Below are positions 37,590 to 46,311 of a DNA stretch of 64,000 nucleotides, in pieces. The notes below the pieces were generated by a model. It worked only from the letters and a program-made list of their open reading frames with translations, had not been told where the DNA came from and did not search any database. Each line of letters begins with the position of its first letter. Within the stretch, counting starts at the first letter, position 1. A program made the position numbers and the translations under genes. Source of the stretch: Flammeovirga sp. SJP92 (lineage in GTDB: Bacteria; Bacteroidota; Bacteroidia; Cytophagales; Flammeovirgaceae); contig NZ_LQAQ01000111.1 of the NCBI RefSeq assembly GCF_001583495.1, positions 269,034 through 333,033 of the forward strand. Direction: 5' to 3'.

Positions 37590-37620
37590 CCCATAGGTTT
37601 TTACTTATGGGATTTTTTTG
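37590..37620 (+). terminator. Terminator of the acidic protein gene
   Basis: TCCCATA (37590-37596) and TATGGGA (37607-37613) followed by seven T. Confidence 0.85.
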
Positions 37621-37639
37621 TGCCTGAAAATTTGAGCAT

Positions 37640-37670
37640 AAAAAAACACCTCAACATAACGTTAGAGGTG
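37640..37670 (-). terminator. Terminator of dapA
   Basis: CACCTC / GAGGTG arms with an inner AAC/GTT pairing (37647-37670), followed on the minus strand by seven T. Confidence 0.8.
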
Positions 37671-37694
37671 CTTATAGATGTGATTGTGAGTCTT

Positions 37695-38618
37695 TTATAT
37701 CGCGTATTTTGCATCGAAGTTCGATACAAAAATTGATTTTCTACTTGAAATTTTAATTGCTTCATACATAGAAGAAAGTTTTTGTTCCAATTCCTCAGAA
37801 CCTTCCACCAATGGAAGTCTAACTCTCTTGCCACAGATACCTGCAATATCTAATGCTAATTTGATTCCGACAGGGTTACCTTCTTCAAATAAAGCATCAG
37901 TGAAATCTAGCATCTCAGACATTTGCTTTGTTGCTAATTTAACATCACCGTTTAAAGCGTTTTTCACAGTTGAACCAAATTCTTGAGGTAAAACATTACC
38001 CAATACAGTAATAACACCATTACCGCCAACACCAAGAATAGGCACTGTTAGTGCATCGTCTCCAGAAATGTAAAGGAAATCATCAGGAGTACTGCTGATC
38101 ACACGCATTGCTTGAGCAAGGTCTCCACCAGCATCTTTAACACCAAAGATGTTTTTGTGCTGAGAAAGTGTAACAATCGTTTCAACGCTCATGTTTACAC
38201 CCGTTCTACCAGGAACATTATATAATAAAACAGGCAGAGGAGAAGCGTCAGCTATGGCAGTGTAGTGTGCTACAATACCCGCTTGTGTAGGCTTCACATA
38301 GTAAGGACAAACAGAAAGGATAGCATCTACCCCAGAAAGATCCCAAGTAGTTAGTTGTTCAACTACTTCAGCAGTGTTGTTACTGCCAATACCAAACATG
38401 ATTGGCTTTTCAGTAGGATTGTTTGACTTTACAAAATTTAAAACCGCACGTTTTTCGGATTTGGATAAATTTGCACTTTCAGCTGTTGTTCCATTTACTA
38501 CCCAATAGTCAGCATCCTTTGTGTGCTCTAAAAGTTTCTTTAAAGCAGGAAAATCTATCGTGTTTTCTGATGTGAATGGTGTCACTAATGCAATACCTTG
38601 TCCAATAAACGTTTCCAT
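37695..38618 (-). CDS. dapA: 4-hydroxy-tetrahydrodipicolinate synthase
   Basis: 307 residues. Condenses pyruvate with aspartate semialdehyde in lysine and diaminopimelate synthesis. The Schiff-base Lys161 (FGVKDAGG) and Tyr133 (LLYNVPGRTG) fall at the same positions as in E. coli DapA. The usual GTTGES phosphate-site motif reads GTTAES, a small substitution next to the active site. A C-terminal tail of about 15 residues extends past the normal end. Divergent from the ACT-domain gene, with a terminator right after the stop. Confidence 0.94.
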   Translation of the reverse strand: METFIGQGIALVTPFTSENTIDFPALKKLLEHTKDADYWVVNGTTAESANLSKSEKRAVLNFVKSNNPTEKPIMFGIGSNNTAEVVEQLTTWDLSGVDAILSVCPYYVKPTQAGIVAHYTAIADASPLPVLLYNVPGRTGVNMSVETIVTLSQHKNIFGVKDAGGDLAQAMRVISSTPDDFLYISGDDALTVPILGVGGNGVITVLGNVLPQEFGSTVKNALNGDVKLATKQMSEMLDFTDALFEEGNPVGIKLALDIAGICGKRVRLPLVEGSEELEQKLSSMYEAIKISSRKSIFVSNFDAKYAI

Positions 38619-38774
38619 GATTATAAATTTATATGAATTTTGATGGTGTTTCTCTTTATATTTTACGAGAACAAAAATAAATAGATCTATTAATTGCTCA
38701 AATTTACAATAAAAAGAAAACCTTTTCGTAACAAGTTGTTATATTTATAACTTCAAGAATTTAAATATTAGAAA

Positions 38775-39437
38775 ATGATAACAATTGCAGAGGCTGTAGA
38801 AGAGATTGTACGTAAATCTCCGTTCCTAGAAGAGGCGATCGTAGACGGTATTGTTAACTACACAGGATTGGCAAGACAGATTATGCCAGAGGTGGAAGAC
38901 AAGTTGATGAAAGATGTTCAAATCGGTGGTGTAGTGATGGCGATTCAGCGTTTGAGACCCAAATTATCAAAGTTAGATATTGAACATGAAGTGCTCAATT
39001 ACCTAAAGAAAATGGGTGAAATTATTGTCAGATCTGATTTAGTCGATTACACTTTTAAAAATTCACCAAGCTTGATCGGAAAGCAACAGGAATTATTGAG
39101 ATCCATCCAAGGCGAAAAAGATGTTTTTCAGGCATCTTCAAAAGGGGTGTATGAAACCAACATTGTAACCAGTAAAAAAATGCTGGATCAATTATTATCA
39201 ATTTTTGAAGGAGAGGAGATCATCAGTAGAAAAGAAAATCTAGCATCTTTAACGATGAGATTGCCACAGGACAATACTTCCGTTCCGGGTATCTATTATT
39301 ATTTATTGAAAAAAATTGCTTGGGAAGGAATCAACATTGTAGAGGTAATTTCTACGACCAATGAGTTTACATTGATTCTTGCAAAACGTGATGTGAATAG
39401 AACTTTTAGTCTTCTTCATAACCTTGTGAATGATTAA
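38775..39437 (+). CDS. ACT-domain protein, aspartate kinase-associated type
   Basis: 220 residues. The first 90 residues are helical and may hold a winged-helix-like unit (AEAVEEIVRKSPFLEEAIVDG, then VVMAIQRLRPKLSK). The last 70 residues look like an ACT domain (ASLTMRLPQDNTSVPGIYYYLL, then INIVEVISTTNEFTLILAKRD). It lacks a kinase domain. ACT proteins usually bind amino acids and control enzymes or transcription. Its place opposite dapA and near aspartate kinase suggests a role in the lysine branch, as inference. Confidence 0.7.
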   Translation: MITIAEAVEEIVRKSPFLEEAIVDGIVNYTGLARQIMPEVEDKLMKDVQIGGVVMAIQRLRPKLSKLDIEHEVLNYLKKMGEIIVRSDLVDYTFKNSPSLIGKQQELLRSIQGEKDVFQASSKGVYETNIVTSKKMLDQLLSIFEGEEIISRKENLASLTMRLPQDNTSVPGIYYYLLKKIAWEGINIVEVISTTNEFTLILAKRDVNRTFSLLHNLVND

Positions 39438-39492
39438 TTGTTATATAACTATCAATTAATACGATTTTACACCAAAACTAGAGCATCAAGCT

Positions 39493-40341
39493 ATGAAAAA
39501 ATTAACACCCTTTGAAGAATGGGTTATTGTCAATAAAGGGACAGAAAGACCCAATACAGGAAAATATAATTTACATTCAGAACCGGGAACTTATACTTGT
39601 AAAAGATGCGATGCTCCTTTGTACAAATCAGATCATAAGTTTGAGTCTTCTTGTGGATGGCCAAGCTTTGATGATGAGATACCCGGTGCAGTAGAAAGAG
39701 TTCCTGATGCTGATGGGCAGAGAGTAGAAATTCTTTGTTCCAATTGTGGAGGTCATTTAGGGCATGTTTTTGAAGGGGAACAGCTAACGCCCAAAAATGT
39801 TAGACATTGTGTGAATTCAGTGTCTATGAACTTTGAAGGAAATGAAGTCAAGAATCCCAAAACAGCCATTTTTGCTTCAGGTTGTTTCTGGGGTACTCAA
39901 TTTTATTTCTTAAGATGGAAAGGAGTGATTTCATGTGATGTGGGCTACATAGGGGGAACCGTTGATAATCCTACTTACAAAGAAGTTTGTACAGGGCAGA
40001 CAGGACATGCAGAAGCTGTAAAAGTAGTGTATGATTCAGATAGAGTTAGTTTTGAGTCACTGACCAAACTCTTCTTTGAAACGCATGATCCTTCTCAAGT
40101 AGACCGACAAGGACCGGATATTGGAACACAATACCGCTCAGAAATTTTTTATATGGACGAGAAACAAAGGGAAGAAGCCATACTGTTGATTGCTCAGTTA
40201 AAAGCAAAAGGTTATGAAGTTGTGACAAAACTTACACCAGCAGAAGATTTAACTTTCTGGAAAGCCGAAGATTATCATCAAGATTATTACGAGAAAACAG
40301 CAGGCTTACCGTATTGTCATATTTACAAGAAAAAGTTTTAA
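39493..40341 (+). CDS. Fused methionine sulfoxide reductase MsrB-MsrA
   Basis: 282 residues, cytoplasmic (no signal peptide). The N-terminal MsrB domain has zinc cysteines 36, 39, 82 and 85, a possible recycling Cys54 (SSCGWPSF) and catalytic Cys106 in VRHCVNSVSM. The C-terminal MsrA domain has catalytic Cys131 in the GCFWG motif, then GYIGGTVDNPTY and GHAEAV. It therefore reduces both R- and S-methionine sulfoxide. The order MsrB then MsrA is the reverse of the common PilB-type fusion, but is known. A good terminator follows. Confidence 0.95.
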   Translation: MKKLTPFEEWVIVNKGTERPNTGKYNLHSEPGTYTCKRCDAPLYKSDHKFESSCGWPSFDDEIPGAVERVPDADGQRVEILCSNCGGHLGHVFEGEQLTPKNVRHCVNSVSMNFEGNEVKNPKTAIFASGCFWGTQFYFLRWKGVISCDVGYIGGTVDNPTYKEVCTGQTGHAEAVKVVYDSDRVSFESLTKLFFETHDPSQVDRQGPDIGTQYRSEIFYMDEKQREEAILLIAQLKAKGYEVVTKLTPAEDLTFWKAEDYHQDYYEKTAGLPYCHIYKKKF

Positions 40342-40360
40342 ATTAAATCTGTAATTTTAG

Positions 40361-40402
40361 ACCCAAGTATTCGAGATAAAGAACTACTTGGGTTTATTTT
40401 TT
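40361..40402 (+). terminator. Terminator of msrBA
   Basis: ACCCAAGTA (40361-40369) and TACTTGGGT (40385-40393) followed by TTATTTTTT. Confidence 0.85.
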
Positions 40403-40421
40403 CCCGAAGTATGATGAAATT

Positions 40422-40456
40422 GAGTTAAGAGTTAAGAGTTAAGAGTTAAGAGTTAA
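40422..40456 (+). repeat. Five-copy heptanucleotide tandem repeat (GAGTTAA)5
   Basis: Five exact tandem copies of GAGTTAA, ending 18 bp before the first ATG of the GH53 gene. Its placement in the leader could make expression depend on copy number. Confidence 0.95.
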
Positions 40457-40474
40457 GAAGGTGCTCATTAATCC

Positions 40475-41560
40475 ATGTTTATGATTAAAAATTCTATTAT
40501 TACCCTGCTATTATTAGTTAGTATTTTTTCCTGTAAATCCTCTAGTGAAGAACAAACTCCCATAGATGATAAAGATACTTTTATCAAAGGTGTTGATATC
40601 TCAAGGTATCCTGAAATTAAAACTTACAATCATCAATTTTATAGTCAAGAAGGGGCAGAGGTTGACTTTGTACAGCACTTGAAAGAGAAAGGTGTAAATA
40701 CAATTCGTTTGAGGTTATGGGTTGATCCTGAAAATGAACATTCTGGCTTGGAGGAAGTGACGACTTTTTCAAATGAGTTAAAAAGCGTTGGTTTAAAAAT
40801 TTGGTTAACGGTGCATTATTCTGATACTTGGGCTGATCCAGGGCAACAAAAAAAACCTCAAGCTTGGTCGAATTTGTCTTTTGAGGAATTAAATACTACT
40901 GTATACCAATACACGAAAGATATCGTTCAGAAAATCCAGCCAGACTATATTCAAATTGGTAATGAAATCAATAATGGACTGCTTCATCCTGAAGGAAATT
41001 TACATTCTAATGAAGCACAATGTCTTACGTTGTTGCAGTCAGGAATAAAGGCAACAAGAGAAATTAAAAGTGATGCAAAGATTATGTTGCACTTTGCAGG
41101 ATATGAAGGTGCTGATTGTTTTTTTGATAAAATGAAAGCTTTGGACTTTGATTATATTGGTTTGTCTTACTATACAAATTGGCATGGCAAATCATTATCT
41201 GATTTAGATGTGTCTATTAAAAGTTTGTCAAATAAATACAATAAAGAAGTATTAATTGCCGAAACGGCTTATCCTTTTACATTAGGTTGGAATGATTGGA
41301 CGAATAATATAATTAGTTCGGATGAACAAATTATTCCATCAGACTATCCAGCTACAGAAGAAGGTCAAAAGGAATTCTTATCTCAAATCAAATCAATTTC
41401 AGAACAAAAGGGAATCACTAAAGGATTCTGCTATTGGGGAGGAGAACTGATCGCTTGGAAAGGTCCTGAAGCTAGAGATGCTTCCTCATGGGAAAATCAG
41501 GCGTTGTTTGATTTTGGGAATAAGGCATTGCCTGCTTTGGATGTTTTTGATACACAATAA
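40475..41560 (+). CDS. Endo-beta-1,4-galactanase lipoprotein (GH53)
   Basis: 361 residues. Would cleave beta-1,4-galactan side chains (arabinogalactan I, pectin) at the cell surface or in the periplasm. A lipobox (SIFSC, Cys20) marks a lipoprotein. GH53 features are GVDISRYPEI, NTIRLRLWVDP, the acid/base Glu164 in QIGNEINNG and nucleophile Glu263 in LIAETAYP. Full length for the family. ATG 40475 or 40481 may be used. The heptamer repeat lies just upstream and no SusCD pair is visible near it. Confidence 0.93.
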   Translation: MFMIKNSIITLLLLVSIFSCKSSSEEQTPIDDKDTFIKGVDISRYPEIKTYNHQFYSQEGAEVDFVQHLKEKGVNTIRLRLWVDPENEHSGLEEVTTFSNELKSVGLKIWLTVHYSDTWADPGQQKKPQAWSNLSFEELNTTVYQYTKDIVQKIQPDYIQIGNEINNGLLHPEGNLHSNEAQCLTLLQSGIKATREIKSDAKIMLHFAGYEGADCFFDKMKALDFDYIGLSYYTNWHGKSLSDLDVSIKSLSNKYNKEVLIAETAYPFTLGWNDWTNNIISSDEQIIPSDYPATEEGQKEFLSQIKSISEQKGITKGFCYWGGELIAWKGPEARDASSWENQALFDFGNKALPALDVFDTQ

Positions 41561-41619
41561 GAAGAGAGTTTTGTTTAAGGATATTACAGACAGATTATTT
41601 TGATGTGTTTTTGAGAACT

Positions 41620-42147
41620 ATGATTAAGAAAATAATAAACAACAATCCATTAAAGGAATTTATATTAATTATACCCTTGGTTGTTCTTCCAACAGCTTTA
41701 TTAATTATTGCTGAATTACTTTTTGGAGATGGAAGTAGAAATTATTCTAAACTGGAAATAATAAATAATCAGTACAATATAGATAGTGTCGTTTTTGAAG
41801 TGGAAAATTTACATTCACCTATATTGAAGAATAACATAAACCATAAATTAAAAATTGATGATTATTCGAAATTTATATCTTGTTTAGAGAATGTGATAGA
41901 ACCAATAGGTTATACAGGTAGAGCATATGAATTATCATCTAAATGGGTGATTTATGTAACAGTTTATTTTAAGAATCATAGCCCTATTTATATACAATGC
42001 TATGATGTAATTGATAAACATACTAATGAACCTTCTGGTGTCTATAGTATCAATATTAGGAATGTTAATACTAAATTCTATCATGATACTTTTCATAGGT
42101 CGGAGTGTTTTAAAGAAATGACCTTAAATTATATGAGTGATGACTAA
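41620..42147 (+). CDS. Orphan protein with one membrane segment, function unknown
   Basis: About 175 residues from ATG 41620; a GTG 15 bp upstream is in frame but less likely. One hydrophobic segment near the N-terminus (FILIIPLVVLPTALLIIAELL) is followed by a polar, Asn/Ile/Tyr-rich region of mixed secondary structure with two Cys. No family is recognised. The coding DNA is very A/T-rich compared with the GH53 gene before it. It shares the strand with GH53 and ends near a bidirectional-looking terminator. Confidence 0.65.
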   Translation: MIKKIINNNPLKEFILIIPLVVLPTALLIIAELLFGDGSRNYSKLEIINNQYNIDSVVFEVENLHSPILKNNINHKLKIDDYSKFISCLENVIEPIGYTGRAYELSSKWVIYVTVYFKNHSPIYIQCYDVIDKHTNEPSGVYSINIRNVNTKFYHDTFHRSECFKEMTLNYMSDD

Positions 42148-42221
42148 AATAATCCAGGTTATAATATAAAGCTATATAGTGACTTGTTGATAATCAATGT
42201 TATGAGGGTAGATAAAAGAAT

Positions 42222-42253
42222 AAGACTGATGGCTTAATCATCAGTCTTTTTCA
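42222..42253 (+). terminator. Terminator between the orphan membrane gene and the MORN gene
   Basis: AAGACTGATG / CATCAGTCTT (42222-42231, 42239-42248) with a T-run on the plus strand. It may serve the convergent minus-strand gene too. Confidence 0.75.
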
Positions 42254-42273
42254 TTAATAACATTTCATGTGAA

Positions 42274-42972
42274 TTACAATGCCTCACCTGTACTTTGTGA
42301 GGTTTTGATTTTCTTCTTTTCAAAAACTTTATTCAATTCTCCATTGACCCAATACCCAACAACCACCGTATCAGCAGTAGTCAGTGTACCCTTGCCATTT
42401 CGAAGGTCTTTTTTGAAGGAGCCATTAAATACATCACCATTGACGTAATGTATAGTACCTAATCCTCTCTTCTTGCCTTTTTTGAATTCTCCAGTGTAGA
42501 TATCACCATTTTTATAGGTATAAACACCGTTTCCTTCTGCTTTGCCATCGTTAAACTCACCTTGGTAGTGATCGCCGTTGGCAAAGTCAAATTGTCCTTT
42601 ACCTAGAATAGCATCTTGATGAAAGCGTCCTTCATAGCGGTTGCCATTGGCCCACAGCATTACGCCTTCACCATGTAAAGCATTGGATTGGAAGTCGCCA
42701 AAATAAATTGTTCCGTCAGCCCAAGTTAGTTTTCCTTTTCCGTCAAAGTTTCCGTTTAGAAATTCACCGACGTATACACTTTGGCCAAAAGCAAAAGTGC
42801 CTTTTCCATTTGGGTAGCCATTGGTCCAGTGGCCTTCATACGTATCTTGATTTTTGTAAATCATTTTTCCATCTCCGTTTTCACAGTTACCTGTGATACA
42901 TTGGGCATTTAGATTTAATGAGATGGAAAGCAGTGCATTTAAAACGAATAATGTTCGTAAATATCTCTTCAT
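42274..42972 (-). CDS. Secreted MORN-repeat protein
   Basis: 232 residues. A signal peptide (ending NLNAQ) is followed by about seven or eight MORN repeats of the form YEGHWTNGYPNGKGTF, YFGDFQSNALHGEGVM and YTGEFKKGKKRGLGT. The end is a charged tail. MORN repeats form beta-hairpin rods that bind lipids or proteins; no enzymatic part is present. In Bacteroidota such small exported MORN proteins are common and mostly uncharacterised. It is a single-gene unit. Confidence 0.85.
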   Translation of the reverse strand: MKRYLRTLFVLNALLSISLNLNAQCITGNCENGDGKMIYKNQDTYEGHWTNGYPNGKGTFAFGQSVYVGEFLNGNFDGKGKLTWADGTIYFGDFQSNALHGEGVMLWANGNRYEGRFHQDAILGKGQFDFANGDHYQGEFNDGKAEGNGVYTYKNGDIYTGEFKKGKKRGLGTIHYVNGDVFNGSFKKDLRNGKGTLTTADTVVVGYWVNGELNKVFEKKKIKTSQSTGEAL

Positions 42973-43065
42973 ATCCTATTTATAATGCACAATTATAGCC
43001 ATATTTTACAATATCTCAATATAATAATTGTAATTAATGAATATAATGTAATGATTTTCAAAGAA

Positions 43066-44286
43066 TTACTGAAAAAGAAGGATATATTGAGAAATTCCAG
43101 CACAACCACCCAAAATGGCACCAACAACAATCAGAATCCATTCATCTTCCTGGAAGGCAGGGCGTAAAAGTCCTTCAAAATCATCATAAGGAAGTTCTTC
43201 AATTTTTTTCTGAATATTGTTTTTAAGGTCAAAAACACGATCGGCATAGGGGAATGCATCTCTCAGGCAAATATGAAATTCTGCCATAAAAGTAAAATGA
43301 GCTATGTTTTTAATGATGTTAAGGTGTTTGTCAGTGATCTCTCTATCAGCAAATTTGGAAACAAACTCATGGACTTCTTCATAAGCTTCATCTACCACTT
43401 GTCCGATTCTGTTTTTGAAAATGTCAGAAAGAATTTTCTTACCTGTATTTTGAAGTGTATACCTGAAGAGTCTTTCGGTGGTTAAGATTTCAGAAGTGAT
43501 CAATGTAGCATATTCTTCAGCCACGGTGACTTGTCTTTTAAGAAAAAGTCCTTGAAATCGCATGCCTAGAAAATAAATAGGCTCTTTTGGTTCAAATATT
43601 AATTTAAGAGCAAGCCAGTTTGTAGCATAACCAACTAGAAGTCCAAAACAAGGGAGTAGCCACCAAGGATTATAAAAGTAAGCGACAACCATCTGTACCA
43701 AGCCAAACAGAAACCCGAAGTAAAGGCCTGACCTTTCAATAAACTTGAATTCATCTTTACCACACTTCATAAAAATGGTGTTCAACAAAGCAGGGCGAGA
43801 AGCAACCGTGTCCAATGTTAGTTTTTTGAGGTCAAGCATCTCTCTGATGTTGGCTCCCATATCAATAAGCACATTTTCAGTAGCTTTAGGAATTCTTTGT
43901 TCAATATTTTCATAGATTTTTCCTTTGATCACATCAGGTACTTTTTCCCATATATAAGGAATCTCTGACTGCATCACCAAATCAACCGTTTTCTTTGATA
44001 CAGCATTAATTGAATCTTTCATTTCAATATTAACTATATCAGGATCCAGCATTGCAAATTGTTCCTCAATTTTAATCAATTTTGCGGTCAATAGATCCAC
44101 TGATTTAGAAGCAATTTTGGTGGATTTGGCAGGGATAATACCTTGCCAGCCAAAAGGTTTGACCCCCATAAACTTAATGGGGTAGAACATCATTTTGATT
44201 GCCGCCCAGTTTGTAAACCAACCTACAAAGCCACTAATAAAAGGGATGGAGATATATAGAAAAAAGTCGTTTAGTGTTAGATCCAT
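43066..44286 (-). CDS. DUF445 membrane protein with two copies of the unit
   Basis: 406 residues. The DUF445 motif occurs twice: GWFTNWAAIKMMFYPIKFMG with WQGIIPAKS near the start, and GYATNWLALKLIFEPKEPIY with FQGLFLKRQ in the middle. Each copy starts with a membrane segment and continues into a long helical region. A final membrane segment ends the protein. The single-unit paralogue at 15203-15805 has about half this length, so the long form looks like an internal duplication. The role is unknown. Confidence 0.88.
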   Translation of the reverse strand: MDLTLNDFFLYISIPFISGFVGWFTNWAAIKMMFYPIKFMGVKPFGWQGIIPAKSTKIASKSVDLLTAKLIKIEEQFAMLDPDIVNIEMKDSINAVSKKTVDLVMQSEIPYIWEKVPDVIKGKIYENIEQRIPKATENVLIDMGANIREMLDLKKLTLDTVASRPALLNTIFMKCGKDEFKFIERSGLYFGFLFGLVQMVVAYFYNPWWLLPCFGLLVGYATNWLALKLIFEPKEPIYFLGMRFQGLFLKRQVTVAEEYATLITSEILTTERLFRYTLQNTGKKILSDIFKNRIGQVVDEAYEEVHEFVSKFADREITDKHLNIIKNIAHFTFMAEFHICLRDAFPYADRVFDLKNNIQKKIEELPYDDFEGLLRPAFQEDEWILIVVGAILGGCAGISQYILLFQ

Positions 44287-44520
44287 ACCACAAAAATAAA
44301 AAAATCTTTGAAAGATAGATTTTTATAAAGTCGGATTTCTATAAGTGAACAAAATTAAATATATTCAATAATTCAAATGAAGAATTATTCAGTCATTAAT
44401 GATTAAAATCCAATTCTGACTGTGAAATTGAATAAACAAAGTAGAAAACAGACAGTTTATCAGATAGTTACTTTGAATTATTCTAAGAGACCAAACACAT
44501 AAAAGTACCAATAAAACACT

Positions 44521-46167
44521 ATGGAAAATAAAATATATGATTATATAGTAATAGGTTCCGGCTTCGGGGGAAGTGTCTCAGCCATGCGTTTGGCAGAGAA
44601 GGGATATAGTGTATTAGTGATTGAAAAAGGGAAGAGGCTTGAAGTAAAGAAGTTACCCAAAACCGATTGGAATATCAGACGTTTTTTGTGGGCACCCATT
44701 ATTAAGTGTTTTGGACCTCAAAGCCTTACTTTCTTTAAAGAAGTTTTTATCCTTGGAGGAGTTGGTGTTGGCGGCGGAAGCAATGTTTATGGTAATACCC
44801 ATATGTACCCTCAAGATCACTTTTTTCAAAATAAAGCGTGGAGTCATCTAGATAAGGATTGGAAAGCGACATTGAAACCCTATTATGATAAAGCAAAATT
44901 TATGTTGGGGACTATTCCTTTTAAAGACCTGCATGAAGAAGATTTTATTTTGAAGGAAATCGCCCAAGATATGGGGCAAGAAGCTTCATTTGGAGGCGTG
45001 AATGTTGGGGTATATTATGAAGGAGAAAATGGAGTAGATCCCTATTTTAAAGGGTTGGGACCAAAGCGTGATGCTTGTCAGAAATGTGCCGGTTGTATGC
45101 TGGGCTGTCAATTCAATTCTAAAAACACATTAGAGAAAAATTATTTATTCTTTGCAGAGAAATTTGGTGCTGAAATACTTCCAGAAACAAAAGTAACAGG
45201 TATTGAGAAGATCAATGAAGAGTATTTAGTAAGCGTTGAGAACAGTACATCCATTTTCACAAAAAATAAAAGGACACTCAAAGCAAAAGGAGTAGTGGTA
45301 AGTGCGGGGGTTATTGGTACCATGAAATTACTTTTAAAAGAAAAGTACGAAACCGGCAAGCTCAAAAATATCTCCAATCGATTAGGTTTTAATATAAGAA
45401 CAAACTCAGAGATGCTTTGTGGTATTTCTAATGCGGATAGAAAACTCAATAACAGTATCGCCATTAGTTCTTACTTTAATCCTGATGAGAACACACATAT
45501 CGAAGTAGTGAAATACAATACGGATTCAGGTGCAATGGGCCGTATGTCCGCTTTAGCAACAGGCCCTGCCAGAACAGGTGTAAGGTTTGCGAAGCTGATC
45601 GGGAATATTGCTACAAAACCCATTCAGTTTTTGAAAAGTACTTTTAAGATCAGAAAATGGGGGCGAAGCTCTTTGATTTTACTTGTGATGCAGTCTTTGG
45701 AAGAAAGTATGACCTTGAAATGGTCGAAAGGGCTGTTTGGAGGAAAACTAAAATTTGACCCCAAAAACAGTTTTGCCGTTCCTGCCTATATTGATGTTGG
45801 ACAAAAAGTGATGCACCGTTATGCGGAAAAGGTAAGTGGTATACCATTAAATGCAGGTTCTGAAATTTTATTGAACACACCCATGACTGCTCATATATTA
45901 GGTGGTTGTAATATGGGAAAAGATGCAGAAGAAGGAGTAGTCAATGAAAAGTTTGAGGTACACAATTATCCTAACCTTTATGTTCTTGATGGCTCTATTA
46001 TTCCTTGTAATTTGGGAGTGAACCCAAGTTTGACCATTACATCTTTAAGCGAGTATGCGATGTCGCATATTCCGGAGAAAGAGGGGAATAGAAATGTTTC
46101 TTTGGAGGAGCAGATGAGAGTGATTGGTAAATCTGAGAGTAGTGAAAAGTCACAAATTTTGAAGTGA
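44521..46167 (+). CDS. GMC-type oxidoreductase with four-cysteine motif
   Basis: 548 residues. An FAD fold starts IVIGSGFGGSVSAMRLAEKG. A cluster of four cysteines lies in CQKCAGCMLGC, followed by NTLEKNYL, as in cholesterol-oxidase-like GMC proteins. The active-site region has AHILGGCNMG and the end has LYVLDGSIIPCNLGVNPSLT. No signal peptide is seen. GMC enzymes oxidise alcohols; sterol-like substrates are known for relatives, but the substrate here is unknown. Start ATG 44521 is clear. Divergent from the DUF445 gene. Confidence 0.88.
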   Translation: MENKIYDYIVIGSGFGGSVSAMRLAEKGYSVLVIEKGKRLEVKKLPKTDWNIRRFLWAPIIKCFGPQSLTFFKEVFILGGVGVGGGSNVYGNTHMYPQDHFFQNKAWSHLDKDWKATLKPYYDKAKFMLGTIPFKDLHEEDFILKEIAQDMGQEASFGGVNVGVYYEGENGVDPYFKGLGPKRDACQKCAGCMLGCQFNSKNTLEKNYLFFAEKFGAEILPETKVTGIEKINEEYLVSVENSTSIFTKNKRTLKAKGVVVSAGVIGTMKLLLKEKYETGKLKNISNRLGFNIRTNSEMLCGISNADRKLNNSIAISSYFNPDENTHIEVVKYNTDSGAMGRMSALATGPARTGVRFAKLIGNIATKPIQFLKSTFKIRKWGRSSLILLVMQSLEESMTLKWSKGLFGGKLKFDPKNSFAVPAYIDVGQKVMHRYAEKVSGIPLNAGSEILLNTPMTAHILGGCNMGKDAEEGVVNEKFEVHNYPNLYVLDGSIIPCNLGVNPSLTITSLSEYAMSHIPEKEGNRNVSLEEQMRVIGKSESSEKSQILK

Positions 46168-46311
46168 TACTTTATGAAATACTAGAAGAGAGGTTATTGG
46201 TTGAGAAAAGTAGTAAACCATCGCTAAAACCTTTCTCTCTTTTTGTTAATAAAAATGTTATATTTAAATGTCAATTGAAAAAAAAGAATAAATATCAGAG
46301 CAAACTTTTTA

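Noticed and set aside
40422..40456. Possible CRISPR-like repeat
   Set aside because: The unit is only 7 bp and has no spacers; it is a plain tandem repeat.
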